From assembly GCF_016862935.1 (NCBI RefSeq), contig NZ_BONX01000016.1, forward strand, positions 1 through 54,772: a DNA stretch of 54,772 bases. Direction: 5' to 3'. The translations under genes and the position numbers were made by a program. The notes under the pieces are model-generated. The model was not told the origin of the DNA and searched no databases. It saw only the letters and a program-made list of their open reading frames with translations. Positions 25,844 to 34,279 of the stretch are shown here, one piece after another. This DNA comes from Plantactinospora mayteni. Its GTDB lineage: Bacteria > Actinomycetota > Actinomycetes > Mycobacteriales > Micromonosporaceae. How positions within the stretch are numbered: position 1 is the stretch's first letter; each line of letters begins with the position of its first letter.

Positions 25844-25973
25844 CGGCCGCGCCCGAGCCCAGCGGGTCGCGGGAGACCGGCCCACGAAGGAGACAGCGAA
25901 CCCGCGACAGCGCGCCGTGCCGCTGGCAGCGCCGGACGACGTCAGTTGCCGAACGACGGCAGCGGACACGGGC

Positions 25974-26029
25974 CGGCGAACGCGCGACGGCGAACGCGCG
26001 ACGGCGAACGCGCGACGGCGAACGCGCGA
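25974..26029. repeat. Four perfect 14-nt tandem repeats
   Basis: Unit CGGCGAACGCGCGA is repeated four times without mismatch in the spacer after yqeY, immediately before the terminator arm. It is non-coding and likely arose by slippage. Confidence 0.9.
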
Positions 26030-26066
26030 CGGGCGGGCATCCCACGTTGGGGATGCCCGCCCGTCG
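26027..26066. terminator. Strong bidirectional terminator between yqeY and the PBP gene
   Basis: Perfect 17-bp stem (26027-26043 with 26050-26066) around a 6-nt loop, placed between the convergent yqeY and PBP genes. No T tract on either side. Confidence 0.85.
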
Positions 26067-26117
26067 TCGTGACCTGCTCTGCGCCGCGGCCGTTGGCCTA
26101 GGCGGCGGCCGAACGGC

Positions 26118-28535
26118 TCAGCGTCGGCCGGGTGGCCGAGGGCCGCCCGGCCCGTCCGGCGGGTTGGCGCCGCCGGCCGGGGGCTTGCCGTTGCTGACCT
26201 CGATGGTCACCGCCCCACCCTTGATCGTCCGACCCTCGGGGCTGGTGCCGGCGGCCGTGCCGGCCGGGCAGGTCGAGTCGACCTGGCTGCCGACCTCGGC
26301 CTCGAAGCCCGCACCCCTGACCCGGGAGAGGGCGGACTGGATCGGCTGGCACTTGACGTTCGGGATGCTCCGCTGGTCGCCGTTGACGATCTTGCCGCCG
26401 GGCGGGGTGAACTGGATCGAGGGTTTGCCCTTCATCGCGTCCCGGAGCGTCTGGTAGACGGCGTGGTTGACGCCGCCCGGCTCGTTGTGCCCCATGTTCT
26501 GCGTGGTCTCGGCCCAGTCCGGGTCGGCGAGGATGCCGGCCACCGCGAGCTGCTTGGTCATCACGACCAGCGAGGCGGTCTTCTCGCTGTCGGTGGTGCC
26601 GCTCTTGCCCGCCACCGGCTTGCCGACGTCGCCGCGCACGTTGCGGGCGGTGCCGCCCCGGCAGCGGGAGGTGGAGGAGTTGTCGCCGACCGGGCAGCGG
26701 GCCGCGTCCACGGCCGCCCGGGCCACCTCGGGCTTGATGTTCTGCGAACAGCGCGGGTTGGCGATGTCGAGCTTGTTGCCCTCCTGGTCCCGGATCAACT
26801 GCACCGGGATCGGCTCGCAGTACTTGCCGTCGGCGGCCAGCGTGGCGTACGCGTTGGCCAGCTCCAGCGGGGTCGTCTGGGAGACGCCGAGGGTGAACGC
26901 GCCCCAGCCGTTCGCGAGCTGCTTGGTGGAGGCGAAGTTCGCGTCGTTGCTGGCCCGGAACGTGATGCCCATCCGCTTCGCGGCGTCGACGACCTTGGCC
27001 GCGCCGACCCGCTCCTGGAGCGGCACGAAGTAGGTGTTCACCGACGAGCCGAACGCGCTCCACATGTTGTGTACGCCGGCCATGCTCGCACTGGCGTTCT
27101 GCGGGCAGTACTTGTTGGTGCCCGGACAGGCGGCCGGCGAGTTGTATTCGACGATGTACTTCGTCTGGGCGACCGCCTTGGCGTTGATGGTGGTCTCCAG
27201 CGGGTAGCCGTTCTCCAGTGCCGCCACCACGGTGAAGATCTTGAAGGTCGAGCCGGCCTGGTAGCCGGTGATGTCGCCACCGCCGGTCAGCAGGGGGTTG
27301 GTGGTGTTCGGGTACGTACCCCGGATATTCTTCTTCTTTTTGGCCGGGTTCGTGCTGATCTTGTTCTGCGGCTTGTTCGGGTCGTCCAGCTTGTAGTTCC
27401 GGTTCACCGCCAGCGCGCGGACCCGTCCGGTGCCGGGCTCGACCGCCGCCACCATCATGGCTTCCTTCTTGCCCGTCCTGACGTTGCGCTCGACGGCGTC
27501 CTTGGCCGCCTTCTGCGCCTTCGCGTCCAGGGTGGTGACCACGGTGTAGCCGCCGCTCTTGAGCCGCCGCTCCCGGTCGTACTGGGTACGGCCGAAGGTC
27601 TCCTGCTGCATCCACCAGCGGTAGAAGAAGTCGCAGAAGAAGCCCCAGTCGTTCTTGCCGACGTCGACGCAGCCGTTCGGGGTGCGCTTGTCCTTGACGA
27701 CGAGCTTGATCGCCTTGGCCTTCTCGGCCTCTTCCCGGGTGATCGCCTTGGTCTCGACCATCTGGTCGAGGACCCAGTTGCGCCGGTTGAGCGCCTCCGG
27801 GTAGCCGCTCTTGGTGGTCGGGTCGTTCTCCGACGGGGCCTTGACCATCCCGGCCAGCATCGCCGCCTCTTCGAGCTTCAGGTTCTTCGGGTGCTTGCCG
27901 AAATACACCTGGCTGGCGGCGAAGATGCCGTACGCGCCGTTGCCGAACGGGGCGATGTTGAGGTAGCCCTCCAGGATCTCGTCCTTGCTCAGGTCGCCGT
28001 CGAGTTGCAGGGCGTACCGCATCTCGCGCAGCTTCCGGGCGCTGGTGTCCTCAGTGGCCGCCACGACATCCTGCGGATGTGTCGCCGAATACGCGATGGT
28101 GAGCCGGACGTACTGCATGGTGAGCGTGGAGGCACCCTGGGTGGTGACCCCGGCCTGGTTGTTGGCGACGAACGCCCGGGCGACGCCGTTGACGTCGACA
28201 CCGTTGTGCTCGTAGAAGCGCTTGTCCTCGGCGGCGATCAGTGCCTGCCCGACGACCGGCGCGACGTCCTTGAGCGGCACGTCACGGCGGTTCTCGTCGT
28301 ACATGGTGGCGAGCGGGGTCTTGCCGTCCGAGGCGTAGAGGTAGCTGATCTGCGGGGCCCGCTTGACGGTCAGCTCGGTGGGCAGCTTGTCGAACGTCTC
28401 CGCGCCGGCCTTGGCGGCCAGCCCGGACATCGCCACCGCGGGGAACGCGGCCGCGGCAACCACCACGCCGGCCAGCAGCCCACAGATCAGCAGCGACGCG
28501 GCGTTCGTGAAGACATTGTGGTCACGCTTCCGCAT
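26118..28535 (-). CDS. Bifunctional class A penicillin-binding protein (PonA2-like)
   Basis: An 805-residue enzyme that polymerises and crosslinks peptidoglycan outside the membrane. A short cytoplasmic N-terminus precedes one TM segment (about 13-36). The GT51 domain has AAEDKRFYEHNGVD with catalytic Glu103 and the QGASTLTMQYVR motif. The transpeptidase domain shows GSTFK (Ser429-Lys432), SSVN and KSGTT. A PASTA-like domain and Pro/Gly tail close the protein. The ATG at 28535 follows GAGGTGA, deciding the start over a longer frame. As in mycobacterial ponA2-whiB4, it is divergent from the whiB gene. Confidence 0.93.
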   Translation of the reverse strand: MRKRDHNVFTNAASLLICGLLAGVVVAAAAFPAVAMSGLAAKAGAETFDKLPTELTVKRAPQISYLYASDGKTPLATMYDENRRDVPLKDVAPVVGQALIAAEDKRFYEHNGVDVNGVARAFVANNQAGVTTQGASTLTMQYVRLTIAYSATHPQDVVAATEDTSARKLREMRYALQLDGDLSKDEILEGYLNIAPFGNGAYGIFAASQVYFGKHPKNLKLEEAAMLAGMVKAPSENDPTTKSGYPEALNRRNWVLDQMVETKAITREEAEKAKAIKLVVKDKRTPNGCVDVGKNDWGFFCDFFYRWWMQQETFGRTQYDRERRLKSGGYTVVTTLDAKAQKAAKDAVERNVRTGKKEAMMVAAVEPGTGRVRALAVNRNYKLDDPNKPQNKISTNPAKKKKNIRGTYPNTTNPLLTGGGDITGYQAGSTFKIFTVVAALENGYPLETTINAKAVAQTKYIVEYNSPAACPGTNKYCPQNASASMAGVHNMWSAFGSSVNTYFVPLQERVGAAKVVDAAKRMGITFRASNDANFASTKQLANGWGAFTLGVSQTTPLELANAYATLAADGKYCEPIPVQLIRDQEGNKLDIANPRCSQNIKPEVARAAVDAARCPVGDNSSTSRCRGGTARNVRGDVGKPVAGKSGTTDSEKTASLVVMTKQLAVAGILADPDWAETTQNMGHNEPGGVNHAVYQTLRDAMKGKPSIQFTPPGGKIVNGDQRSIPNVKCQPIQSALSRVRGAGFEAEVGSQVDSTCPAGTAAGTSPEGRTIKGGAVTIEVSNGKPPAGGANPPDGPGGPRPPGRR

Positions 28536-28942
28536 CCAGGTCACCTCGACAGGGTACGTGAATCGACACAGAGGTCGCGCCCTGCGTACTTTCCCCATTT
28601 CCTGCGGGCGCTGGCCTCGTTGTGTTAAACGCACGACCCCTGGTGTGCGGTTGCGGGCTCCTGCTGCCGAGTCTCCTCCCTCCGGGAAGTCTCCGCAGCG
28701 TTTTCGCTGATCGCCGCCGGGTAGTCAGGGCCGGATTGCCGGATGGAGCGTCAAGGAATGTCCGGGTTGACGGATTTGGCTGACAACGTTGCGTAATCAG
28801 TTGACTACAGAGCATGATGGTCGGGCGAGAGAAACGCATGTCGTCCGTGGTGCCCGGGGGAGGGCGGCACGGATGGCCGGGGGGTTATCGCCGGCTGACC
28901 GGCTCTGGTCGGTAGCGGGACTGCAAGGGGGGACAGGAACAG
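28536..28942. promoter_or_regulatory. Divergent promoter region of the PBP gene and wblA
   Basis: A 407-bp gap with no gene. TTGACG (28767-28772), 17 bp, TGCGTA (28790-28795) is a possible promoter toward wblA, implying an untranslated leader near 140 nt. The PBP promoter must lie in 28540-28700, but I see no firm boxes. The leader downstream of 28840 is very G-rich. Confidence 0.4.
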
Positions 28943-29239
28943 ATGGGCATGATCACAGATTGGCCCACGTTGGCGGCGTGTCAGAACGGCGATCCTGACG
29001 CGCTGTTCGTGCAGGGCGCCGAACAGAACGTGGCGAAGCGGATCTGCCGCAGCTGCCCGGTGCGGTACGAGTGCCTGGCCGACGCGCTCGACAACCGCAT
29101 CGAGTTCGGCGTGTGGGGTGGCATGACCGAGCGGGAACGCCGGGCGCTGCTGCGTCGTCACCCGCAGGTGGCGAGCTGGCGGAAGATGTTCGAGGCGGCT
29201 TTGAAGAACAAGGACAAGGTCCTGGTCAACGCCGGCTGA
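28943..29239 (+). CDS. wblA: WhiB-family iron-sulphur regulator (WblA/WhiB4 type)
   Basis: A 98-residue redox-sensing transcription factor. The four cluster ligands are Cys13, Cys35, Cys38 and Cys44 (C-x21-C-x2-C-x5-C), followed by FGVWGGMTERERRALLRR (residues 55-72), the turn and basic segment that bind sigma factor and DNA. The context is diagnostic: a class A PBP gene upstream and ArsA-like ATPase genes downstream, as around Streptomyces wblA and mycobacterial whiB4. WblA represses antibiotic production and governs development in streptomycetes. Its 3' end overlaps the convergent ATPase gene by 14 nt. Confidence 0.95.
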   Translation: MGMITDWPTLAACQNGDPDALFVQGAEQNVAKRICRSCPVRYECLADALDNRIEFGVWGGMTERERRALLRRHPQVASWRKMFEAALKNKDKVLVNAG

Positions 29240-30374
29240 TCGCGGCACCGATCGTGCGCAGCCCGTCGACGTCGTGCACGTCGGCGGGCTGAGCCGTCAC
29301 CGCCACCGTCGGTACCGCCGGAAAGGCGTCGGTGAAGACCCGGGCGACCCGCCGCTCCCGCGCCGCCTGCTGGGTGAGCGCGGCATGTGCCAACAGGGTC
29401 TCCACGGTCGCCTCGTGCCCACCCAGTTCCACCAGCCGCTCGGCCGCGGCCAGGCTCTCGGCGGCGGTCGGCCGCTCCACTGCGGGCCGGTGCACCCGGT
29501 TCAACACCAGGCCGGCCAGCGGCATCCGCTCCTGGCCGAGCCGGCCCGCGAAGTAGGCCGCCTCCCGGACCGCGTCCGGCTCCGGCACCGCGACCAGCAG
29601 GAACGCCGTCTCCCGCGCCTGGAGCACCCGGTACGTCTGCTCGGCGCGCTGCCGGAAACCCCCGAACATCGAGTCGAGCGCCGCCACGAAACCAGACAGG
29701 TCAGTGAGCAGTTGGGCGCCGAGCACCTTCTGCACCACCCGGGAGAACATCCCGAACGAGGCGGTGACCAGGCTGAACATGCTCCGCCCACCGCTGCGGG
29801 CCGGTGCCAGCAGCAGCCGCAGCATCCGCCCGTCCAGGAATCGGGAGAGCCGGGCCGGTGCGTCGAGGAAGTCCAGGGCGGACCGGGACGGCGGGGTGTC
29901 GACCACGATCAGGTCCCACTCGCCCCGGGCGTGCAACTGGCCCAGCTTCTCCATCGCCATGTATTCCTGGGTGCCGGCGAAGGTGGAACTCATCGCCTGG
30001 TAGAACGGGTTGGCGAAGATCTCCGCCGCCTTCGCCGGATCGGTGTGCGCGAGCACCACGTCGTCGAAGGTGCGCTTCATGTCCAGCATCATGGCGTGCA
30101 GTTCGCCGCCGCTGGTCTCGACGTCGATCCCCTTGACCTGCCGTGGGGTGTTGTCCAGCTCGTTCAGCCCCAGCGACTGGGCCAGCCGCCGGGCCGGGTC
30201 GATGGTCAGCACCACCGTACGCCGGCCGTGCCGCTCGGCGGCCCGGAGCGCGAGGGCGGCGGCCGTGGTGGTCTTGCCCACCCCGCCCGAGCCGCAGCAG
30301 ACCACGATCCGGACGCCGGGATCGGCGAGGATCTGGTCGATGTCCAGCTCCGGCGCTGGGTGATCGGGACGCAC
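29226..30374 (-). CDS. ArsA-family ATPase, second of a pair
   Basis: A 382-residue cytoplasmic P-loop ATPase of the ArsA/Get3 class. The deviant Walker A VVCCGSGGVGKTTTAAALAL is near residues 20-39, and the switch region DPARRLAQSLGLNELDN near 60. VVDTPPSRSALDFLDAP is the Walker B/A' region. I chose GTG at 30374, one codon after a possible TTG. It pairs with the gene at 30501-31490; in mycobacteria two such proteins (Rv3679/Rv3680) form a heteromeric complex and no arsenic role is established. It overlaps wblA by 14 nt, tail to tail. Confidence 0.9.
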   Translation of the reverse strand: MRPDHPAPELDIDQILADPGVRIVVCCGSGGVGKTTTAAALALRAAERHGRRTVVLTIDPARRLAQSLGLNELDNTPRQVKGIDVETSGGELHAMMLDMKRTFDDVVLAHTDPAKAAEIFANPFYQAMSSTFAGTQEYMAMEKLGQLHARGEWDLIVVDTPPSRSALDFLDAPARLSRFLDGRMLRLLLAPARSGGRSMFSLVTASFGMFSRVVQKVLGAQLLTDLSGFVAALDSMFGGFRQRAEQTYRVLQARETAFLLVAVPEPDAVREAAYFAGRLGQERMPLAGLVLNRVHRPAVERPTAAESLAAAERLVELGGHEATVETLLAHAALTQQAARERRVARVFTDAFPAVPTVAVTAQPADVHDVDGLRTIGAAISRR

Positions 30375-30500
30375 CAACCGAGCGTATCGGGACAGCGCCG
30401 TCCCAACGGCGTGGTGCCACTCAGGTGTGAGTCAATCGGCTGTCGGGGCTTGCGCCCGGTCGGCGGTGTGCTGGTCAGCGCGGTGCCGGCCGGTGGCGTG

Positions 30501-31490
30501 TCAGTCGGTGGCCAGCAGCGTGTCGGCGATCAGGTCCAGGCCGGTGCGGTCCACTCCTTCGGCCAGCAGCGGCAGTTCCACCAGGGGCAGCCCGAGTTCC
30601 ACCAGGTCGGCCCGGAGGGATTCCTCCAGATCCCGTCGGACGAGCTGGTCGCGGGCCTCGGCGTGCAGGCCGGCGACGGTCGTCCGGTCGGTCGGCAGGC
30701 CGGCGGCGGCCAGCCCTCGACGTAGCTCGGCCTGGGTGATCTTGCCGGCCAGCAGCGGCGGACGGGTCGCGTTCAGGATCAGCCGGCCGACCGGGATCCG
30801 CAGCCCGTTCAGGTCGCCGATCGCGTCGATGGTCTCCTGGACCGGCATCTCCTCCAGCAGCGTGACCACGTGTACGGCGGTCATCGGGGAGCGGAGCAGC
30901 GCCGCCACCCCCTCGCTCTGGGTCTTGATCGGGCCGACCTTGGCCAGCCGGGCGGTCTCGGCGGTGACGTTCAGGAACCGGCCGATCCGACCGGTCGGCG
31001 GGGCGTCCAGCACCACCGCGTCGTACACCCGGCGCTTGTCGGCCGTCCGGGTGGTGGCCTCCTTGACCTTGCCGGTGAGCAGTACGTCCCGCAGCCCCGG
31101 TGCGATCGTGGTGGCGAAGTCGATCGCGCCGAGCTTGCGCAGCGCCCGGCCGGCCGCACCGAGCTTGTAGAACATGTCGAGGTACTCGAGGAGCGCCTCC
31201 TCGGAGTCGACGGCCAGGGCGCGTACCTCGCCGCCGCCGCGCGCGGTGGCGATCGACCGCTCCTCGTACGGCAGCGGGTCGGTGCCGAAGAGCTGGGCGA
31301 TGCCCTGCCGACTCTCCACCTCCACGAGCAGCGTACGGCGACCACCGCTCGCCAGCGCCAGCGCCAGCGCGGCGGCGACCGTCGTCTTGCCGGTCCCGCC
31401 CTTACCCGTGATCACGTGCAGCCGGGCCGGCCACCGGGTACTCGCCCGATCGGCGTCCGCCCGGTCGCCCGACTCCTCGCCCGCTCGCAC
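30501..31490 (-). CDS. ArsA-family ATPase, first of a pair
   Basis: A 329-residue ATPase. The P-loop VITGKGGTGKTTVAAALALA is near residues 26-45, and VVLDAPPTGRIGRFLNVTAE supplies the Walker B-like switch. The N-terminus is acidic and Arg-rich before the fold. It is translated before the second ATPase (127-bp gap) and likely acts with it as a heterodimer, as proposed for Rv3679/Rv3680. It has GTG as start. There is no metal-binding Cys cluster like that of true arsenite ArsA, so an anion-pump label would be misleading. Confidence 0.9.
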   Translation of the reverse strand: MRAGEESGDRADADRASTRWPARLHVITGKGGTGKTTVAAALALALASGGRRTLLVEVESRQGIAQLFGTDPLPYEERSIATARGGGEVRALAVDSEEALLEYLDMFYKLGAAGRALRKLGAIDFATTIAPGLRDVLLTGKVKEATTRTADKRRVYDAVVLDAPPTGRIGRFLNVTAETARLAKVGPIKTQSEGVAALLRSPMTAVHVVTLLEEMPVQETIDAIGDLNGLRIPVGRLILNATRPPLLAGKITQAELRRGLAAAGLPTDRTTVAGLHAEARDQLVRRDLEESLRADLVELGLPLVELPLLAEGVDRTGLDLIADTLLATD

Positions 31491-31532
31491 CCTCCGAGCC
31501 TAACCAGCCCGGACCCCGACCAGCCCGGCCGG

Positions 31533-32525
31533 TCAGATGACGTCGCAGACCCACCACCCGGTCTCGCGTACCACCACGAAGGTCAACTGTTGGTCCACCG
31601 ACCGCTCGTCGCCGGTGGCCATGGTGAGTTTGGTCGACACCAGGGCCCGCTCCCCGGTCTGCTCGTCGACCGTGGGCGTGACCCAGCGGAACCGTGCGCT
31701 GTCGTACCGCCCGGCGGACTCCGCCACCTCCTGGACCTTCGCGGCGATCTCGTCGCCGTCCCGGGCGGCCGAGCAGACCAGGCTGGTCGCCCGGTCGGCG
31801 TCCCGTTCGCCGTAGACCGCCGTCAGGAACTCGTCCACCGCGACGACCGGATCGGCGGCCCCCTCGCCCCGCTCCGCGCCCCGGATCACGAGGACGGCGG
31901 AGACCCCGCCGACGAGGCAGAGTAGCAGCGTCACGGCGAGCGCGACCGACGCGATGACCACGCCGCGCCGCTTCCCTGGCGGCTCGGCGACCCCGGGCGC
32001 CGGATAGCCGGGAGGTGCCGGATAGCCGGGTACGCCGGGGCCCGGCCCGGGCTGGCCGGGGTGGTAGCCGCCCGGACCCGACTGCCCCGGAATCGGCTGC
32101 CCCGGCCCCGGCGGACCGTACCCGGGCGGCGCCGACATCGGCGGGCCGGACATCGGCGGGCCGGACATCGGTGGTGCCGAGATCGGCGGCGCGGCCAACT
32201 CGGCGGCGGGTGCGTCGCCGGACGGTGCGACCAGCTTCTCGGCGGATGCGTCGCCGGAGGGCGTGAACTCGGACGAGGGCGCCGCCGATGCCGGGATCTC
32301 GGCCGGTTCCGTCGTCGCGTCGGCCGGTCCGTCGGCCGGTCGCTCGGGCGCGTCACCCGGGATCGATGACGTGGTGGAGTCGGTCTGCGGTGCCGATCCG
32401 GCGGAGTCGGTCTGCGGGGCCGATTCGGTCGACTCGGTGTTCGGGATCGATCCGGTGGACCCGGTCTGCGGCGAGGGCTCGGCCGGCGGGTGGGCGGGTT
32501 CGTCGCCGTCGGACGGTTGCCTCAT
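31533..32525 (-). CDS. Pro-rich single-pass membrane protein of unknown function
   Basis: A 330-residue protein. The N-terminal about 190 residues are low-complexity: Ser/Thr/Glu repeats (GSTGSIPNTESTESAPQTDS type), then Pro-Met-Ser-Gly and Gly-Tyr-Pro-Ala-Pro repeats. One TM segment follows a basic stop (KRRGVVIASVALAVTLLLCLVGGVSAVLVI, shown only in part by its hydrophobicity near residue 200). The C-terminal extracytoplasmic domain (about 225-330) resembles NTF2/SnoaL-like or DUF4878-type folds (VDEFLTAVYGERDADRATSL). It lies 42 bp upstream of the first ArsA ATPase and may share its transcript. Confidence 0.75.
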   Translation of the reverse strand: MRQPSDGDEPAHPPAEPSPQTGSTGSIPNTESTESAPQTDSAGSAPQTDSTTSSIPGDAPERPADGPADATTEPAEIPASAAPSSEFTPSGDASAEKLVAPSGDAPAAELAAPPISAPPMSGPPMSGPPMSAPPGYGPPGPGQPIPGQSGPGGYHPGQPGPGPGVPGYPAPPGYPAPGVAEPPGKRRGVVIASVALAVTLLLCLVGGVSAVLVIRGAERGEGAADPVVAVDEFLTAVYGERDADRATSLVCSAARDGDEIAAKVQEVAESAGRYDSARFRWVTPTVDEQTGERALVSTKLTMATGDERSVDQQLTFVVVRETGWWVCDVI

Positions 32526-32714
32526 GATCTCCCCAATCCCCACAGGGCCCCGATGCGGCGAGGGTATCCCGCCCCGGCCAACCAGAGCAGGCGCGGACCA
32601 GGGAGGAGGGATCGGGACAGCTCCACCCCACCGATCGGGAGGCGTACGCGTACCGCCGTGGCCGGAGCCCGTAGGCTGTCGCCGACAAGCCTGAGACGGA
32701 GGAGACTTCTAGCG

Positions 32715-32870
32715 ATGCAGAAGTGGGAGTACGCCACGGTGCCGCTGCTCACGCACGCCACCAAGCAGATTCTCGACAACTGGGGCGAGGACGGCTGGGA
32801 ACTGGTGGCCGTGATTCCGGGCCCGAATCCGGAGCAGCTCGTCGCGTACCTCAAGCGGGCCAAGTCGTGA
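32715..32870 (+). CDS. DUF4177 domain protein
   Basis: A 51-residue protein, the length of the whole DUF4177 fold. It begins MQKWEYATVPLLTHATKQIL and contains the family's hallmark NWGEDGWELVAVIPGP. The ribosome binding site is GGAGGAGA. Its stop overlaps the RidA GTG by 4 nt (GTGA). Mycobacteria have the same small gene at this place (Rv3678A). Function is unknown. Confidence 0.9.
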   Translation: MQKWEYATVPLLTHATKQILDNWGEDGWELVAVIPGPNPEQLVAYLKRAKS

Positions 32871-33328
32871 CGGCTGGGCCACACGGCAAGCTCGCCGAGC
32901 TGGGCCTCGACCTGCCCGAGGTGGTACCGCCGCTGGCCGCGTACGTACCGGCCGTCCAGTCCGGTCGCCAGGTGTACGTCTCCGGCCAGTTGCCGTTGCG
33001 CGACGGCAAGCTGCTGGCCACCGGCAAGGTCGGCGGGGGTGTCTCGGCCGAGCAGGCCAAGGACCTGGCCGCGCAGTGCGCGCTCAACGCCCTGGCCGCG
33101 ATCGACGCGCTGGTGGGCCTGGAGACCGTCGTCAAGATTGTCAAGGTGACCGGCTTCGTGGCCTCCGCCGACGGGTTCACCGGGCAGCCTGGCGTGGTCA
33201 ACGGCGCCTCGGAGCTCTTCGGCACCGTGTTCGGCGAGGCCGGCCGGCACGCCCGCAGCGCCGTCGGGGTCGCCGAACTGCCGCTGGGCGCGCCGGTCGA
33301 GGTCGAGGTCATCGTCGAGGTGGCCTGA
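32867..33328 (+). CDS. RidA family protein (YjgF/YER057c/UK114)
   Basis: A 153-residue protein of the RidA/Rid superfamily, whose archetype hydrolyses reactive enamine/imine intermediates made by PLP enzymes. Family features are VYVSGQLPLRDG near residue 37, the TGKVGGGVSAEQAKDLAAQC helix, and ARSAVGVAELPLGAPVEVEV at the end. The usual catalytic Arg is seen in HARSAVGV. GTG start overlaps DUF4177 by 4 nt. The mycobacterial counterpart is Rv3678c. Confidence 0.92.
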   Translation: MTAGPHGKLAELGLDLPEVVPPLAAYVPAVQSGRQVYVSGQLPLRDGKLLATGKVGGGVSAEQAKDLAAQCALNALAAIDALVGLETVVKIVKVTGFVASADGFTGQPGVVNGASELFGTVFGEAGRHARSAVGVAELPLGAPVEVEVIVEVA

Positions 33329-33478
33329 GCCGTAGCCCGCCCGGCGGCCTGAGCCGTGGCACCGGGTGCGGTGCTGCTCGGGTGTACTGGTGCACTCCGG
33401 TGATGTCCGGGTGGTTTGTCCGACCGCCGTCACCGGCAGGTCACGATGCTGTCGCCTGCGGGTCGTACCATCTCAGCC

Positions 33479-34279
33479 ATGACCGGGCACGTGACCGCGC
33501 CGGCGGCGGCGCTGGCCGACCAGCTACCGAGCTGGGCGACGCTGGTCCGTGCCCCCAACCCGGGGCCGATGACCCTGGACGGCACCAACACCTGGGTGCT
33601 GGGCGTCCCGGGCGCGGGTGAGGTGGTCGTGGTCGACCCGGGCCCGCTCGACGAGGGCCACCTGGCAGCCGTGGCCGCGCGCGGGCCGGTCGCCGGGGTG
33701 CTGGTCACGCACGGCCACCCCGACCACACCGAGGGGCTGGACCGGTTCCTGGAGCTGACCGGTGCCGAGCCGCTGATCTTCCGCTGCGGGTGGTCGACGA
33801 TCGAGCTGGCCGGCCTGCGGATCCGGCTGCTGATCACCCCGGGGCACACCGCCGACTCGCTCTGCTTCGTGGTCGAGGGCGGCGACGAGCGGGCCGTCTT
33901 CACCGGCGACACGATCCTGGGCCGGGGCACCACGGTCGTCGCGTACCCCGACGGGGACCTCGGGGACTACCTGGCCAGCCTGGCGACGTTGACCGAGTTC
34001 TCCGGGGTGCCGGCGCTGCCGGGGCACGGTCCGCCGCTGGCCGACTGCGCCGCCGCGGCCCGGTTCTACCTGGCCCACCGGCAGGCCCGGCTCGACCAGG
34101 TCCGCACGGCGCTGGGCCAGGGGGCGCGCACCGCCGCCGAGGTGGTGGCGATGGTCTACGCGGACGTGGACCGGTCGCTCTGGTCGGCGGCCGAATGGTC
34201 GGTCCGGGCCCAGCTCGCATATCTCGATCAAGAGAACCGGGAATCCGGCCCGGGGGCCGGTGGGTTGGAAAATCCGTGA
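33479..34279 (+). CDS. MBL-fold metallo-hydrolase
   Basis: A 266-residue metallo-beta-lactamase-fold enzyme. Dinuclear metal ligands are in VTHGHPDHTEG (HxHxDH, near residue 80), TPGHTADSLCF near 122, GDTILGRGTTVVAYPDGDLG near 148 and LPGHGPP near 182. The ATG at 33479 follows weak pairing with rRNA. Relatives (Rv3677c, LACTB2-like) act as hydrolases or RNases; the substrate is uncertain. Its stop overlaps the GTG of the large cyclase gene by 4 nt, linking the conserved block to that gene. Confidence 0.92.
   Translation: MTGHVTAPAAALADQLPSWATLVRAPNPGPMTLDGTNTWVLGVPGAGEVVVVDPGPLDEGHLAAVAARGPVAGVLVTHGHPDHTEGLDRFLELTGAEPLIFRCGWSTIELAGLRIRLLITPGHTADSLCFVVEGGDERAVFTGDTILGRGTTVVAYPDGDLGDYLASLATLTEFSGVPALPGHGPPLADCAAAARFYLAHRQARLDQVRTALGQGARTAAEVVAMVYADVDRSLWSAAEWSVRAQLAYLDQENRESGPGAGGLENP

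Noticed and set aside
26463-28628. A 721-codon open frame antisense to the penicillin-binding protein
   Set aside because: The opposite strand encodes intact GT51 and transpeptidase motifs; the antisense product has biased Val/Gly/Arg composition and no motif.
29226-31490. Annotation of the ArsA-like pair as arsenite pumps
   Set aside because: No arsB, arsR operon context or Cys triad is visible; the conserved whiB4-linked position points to a different role.
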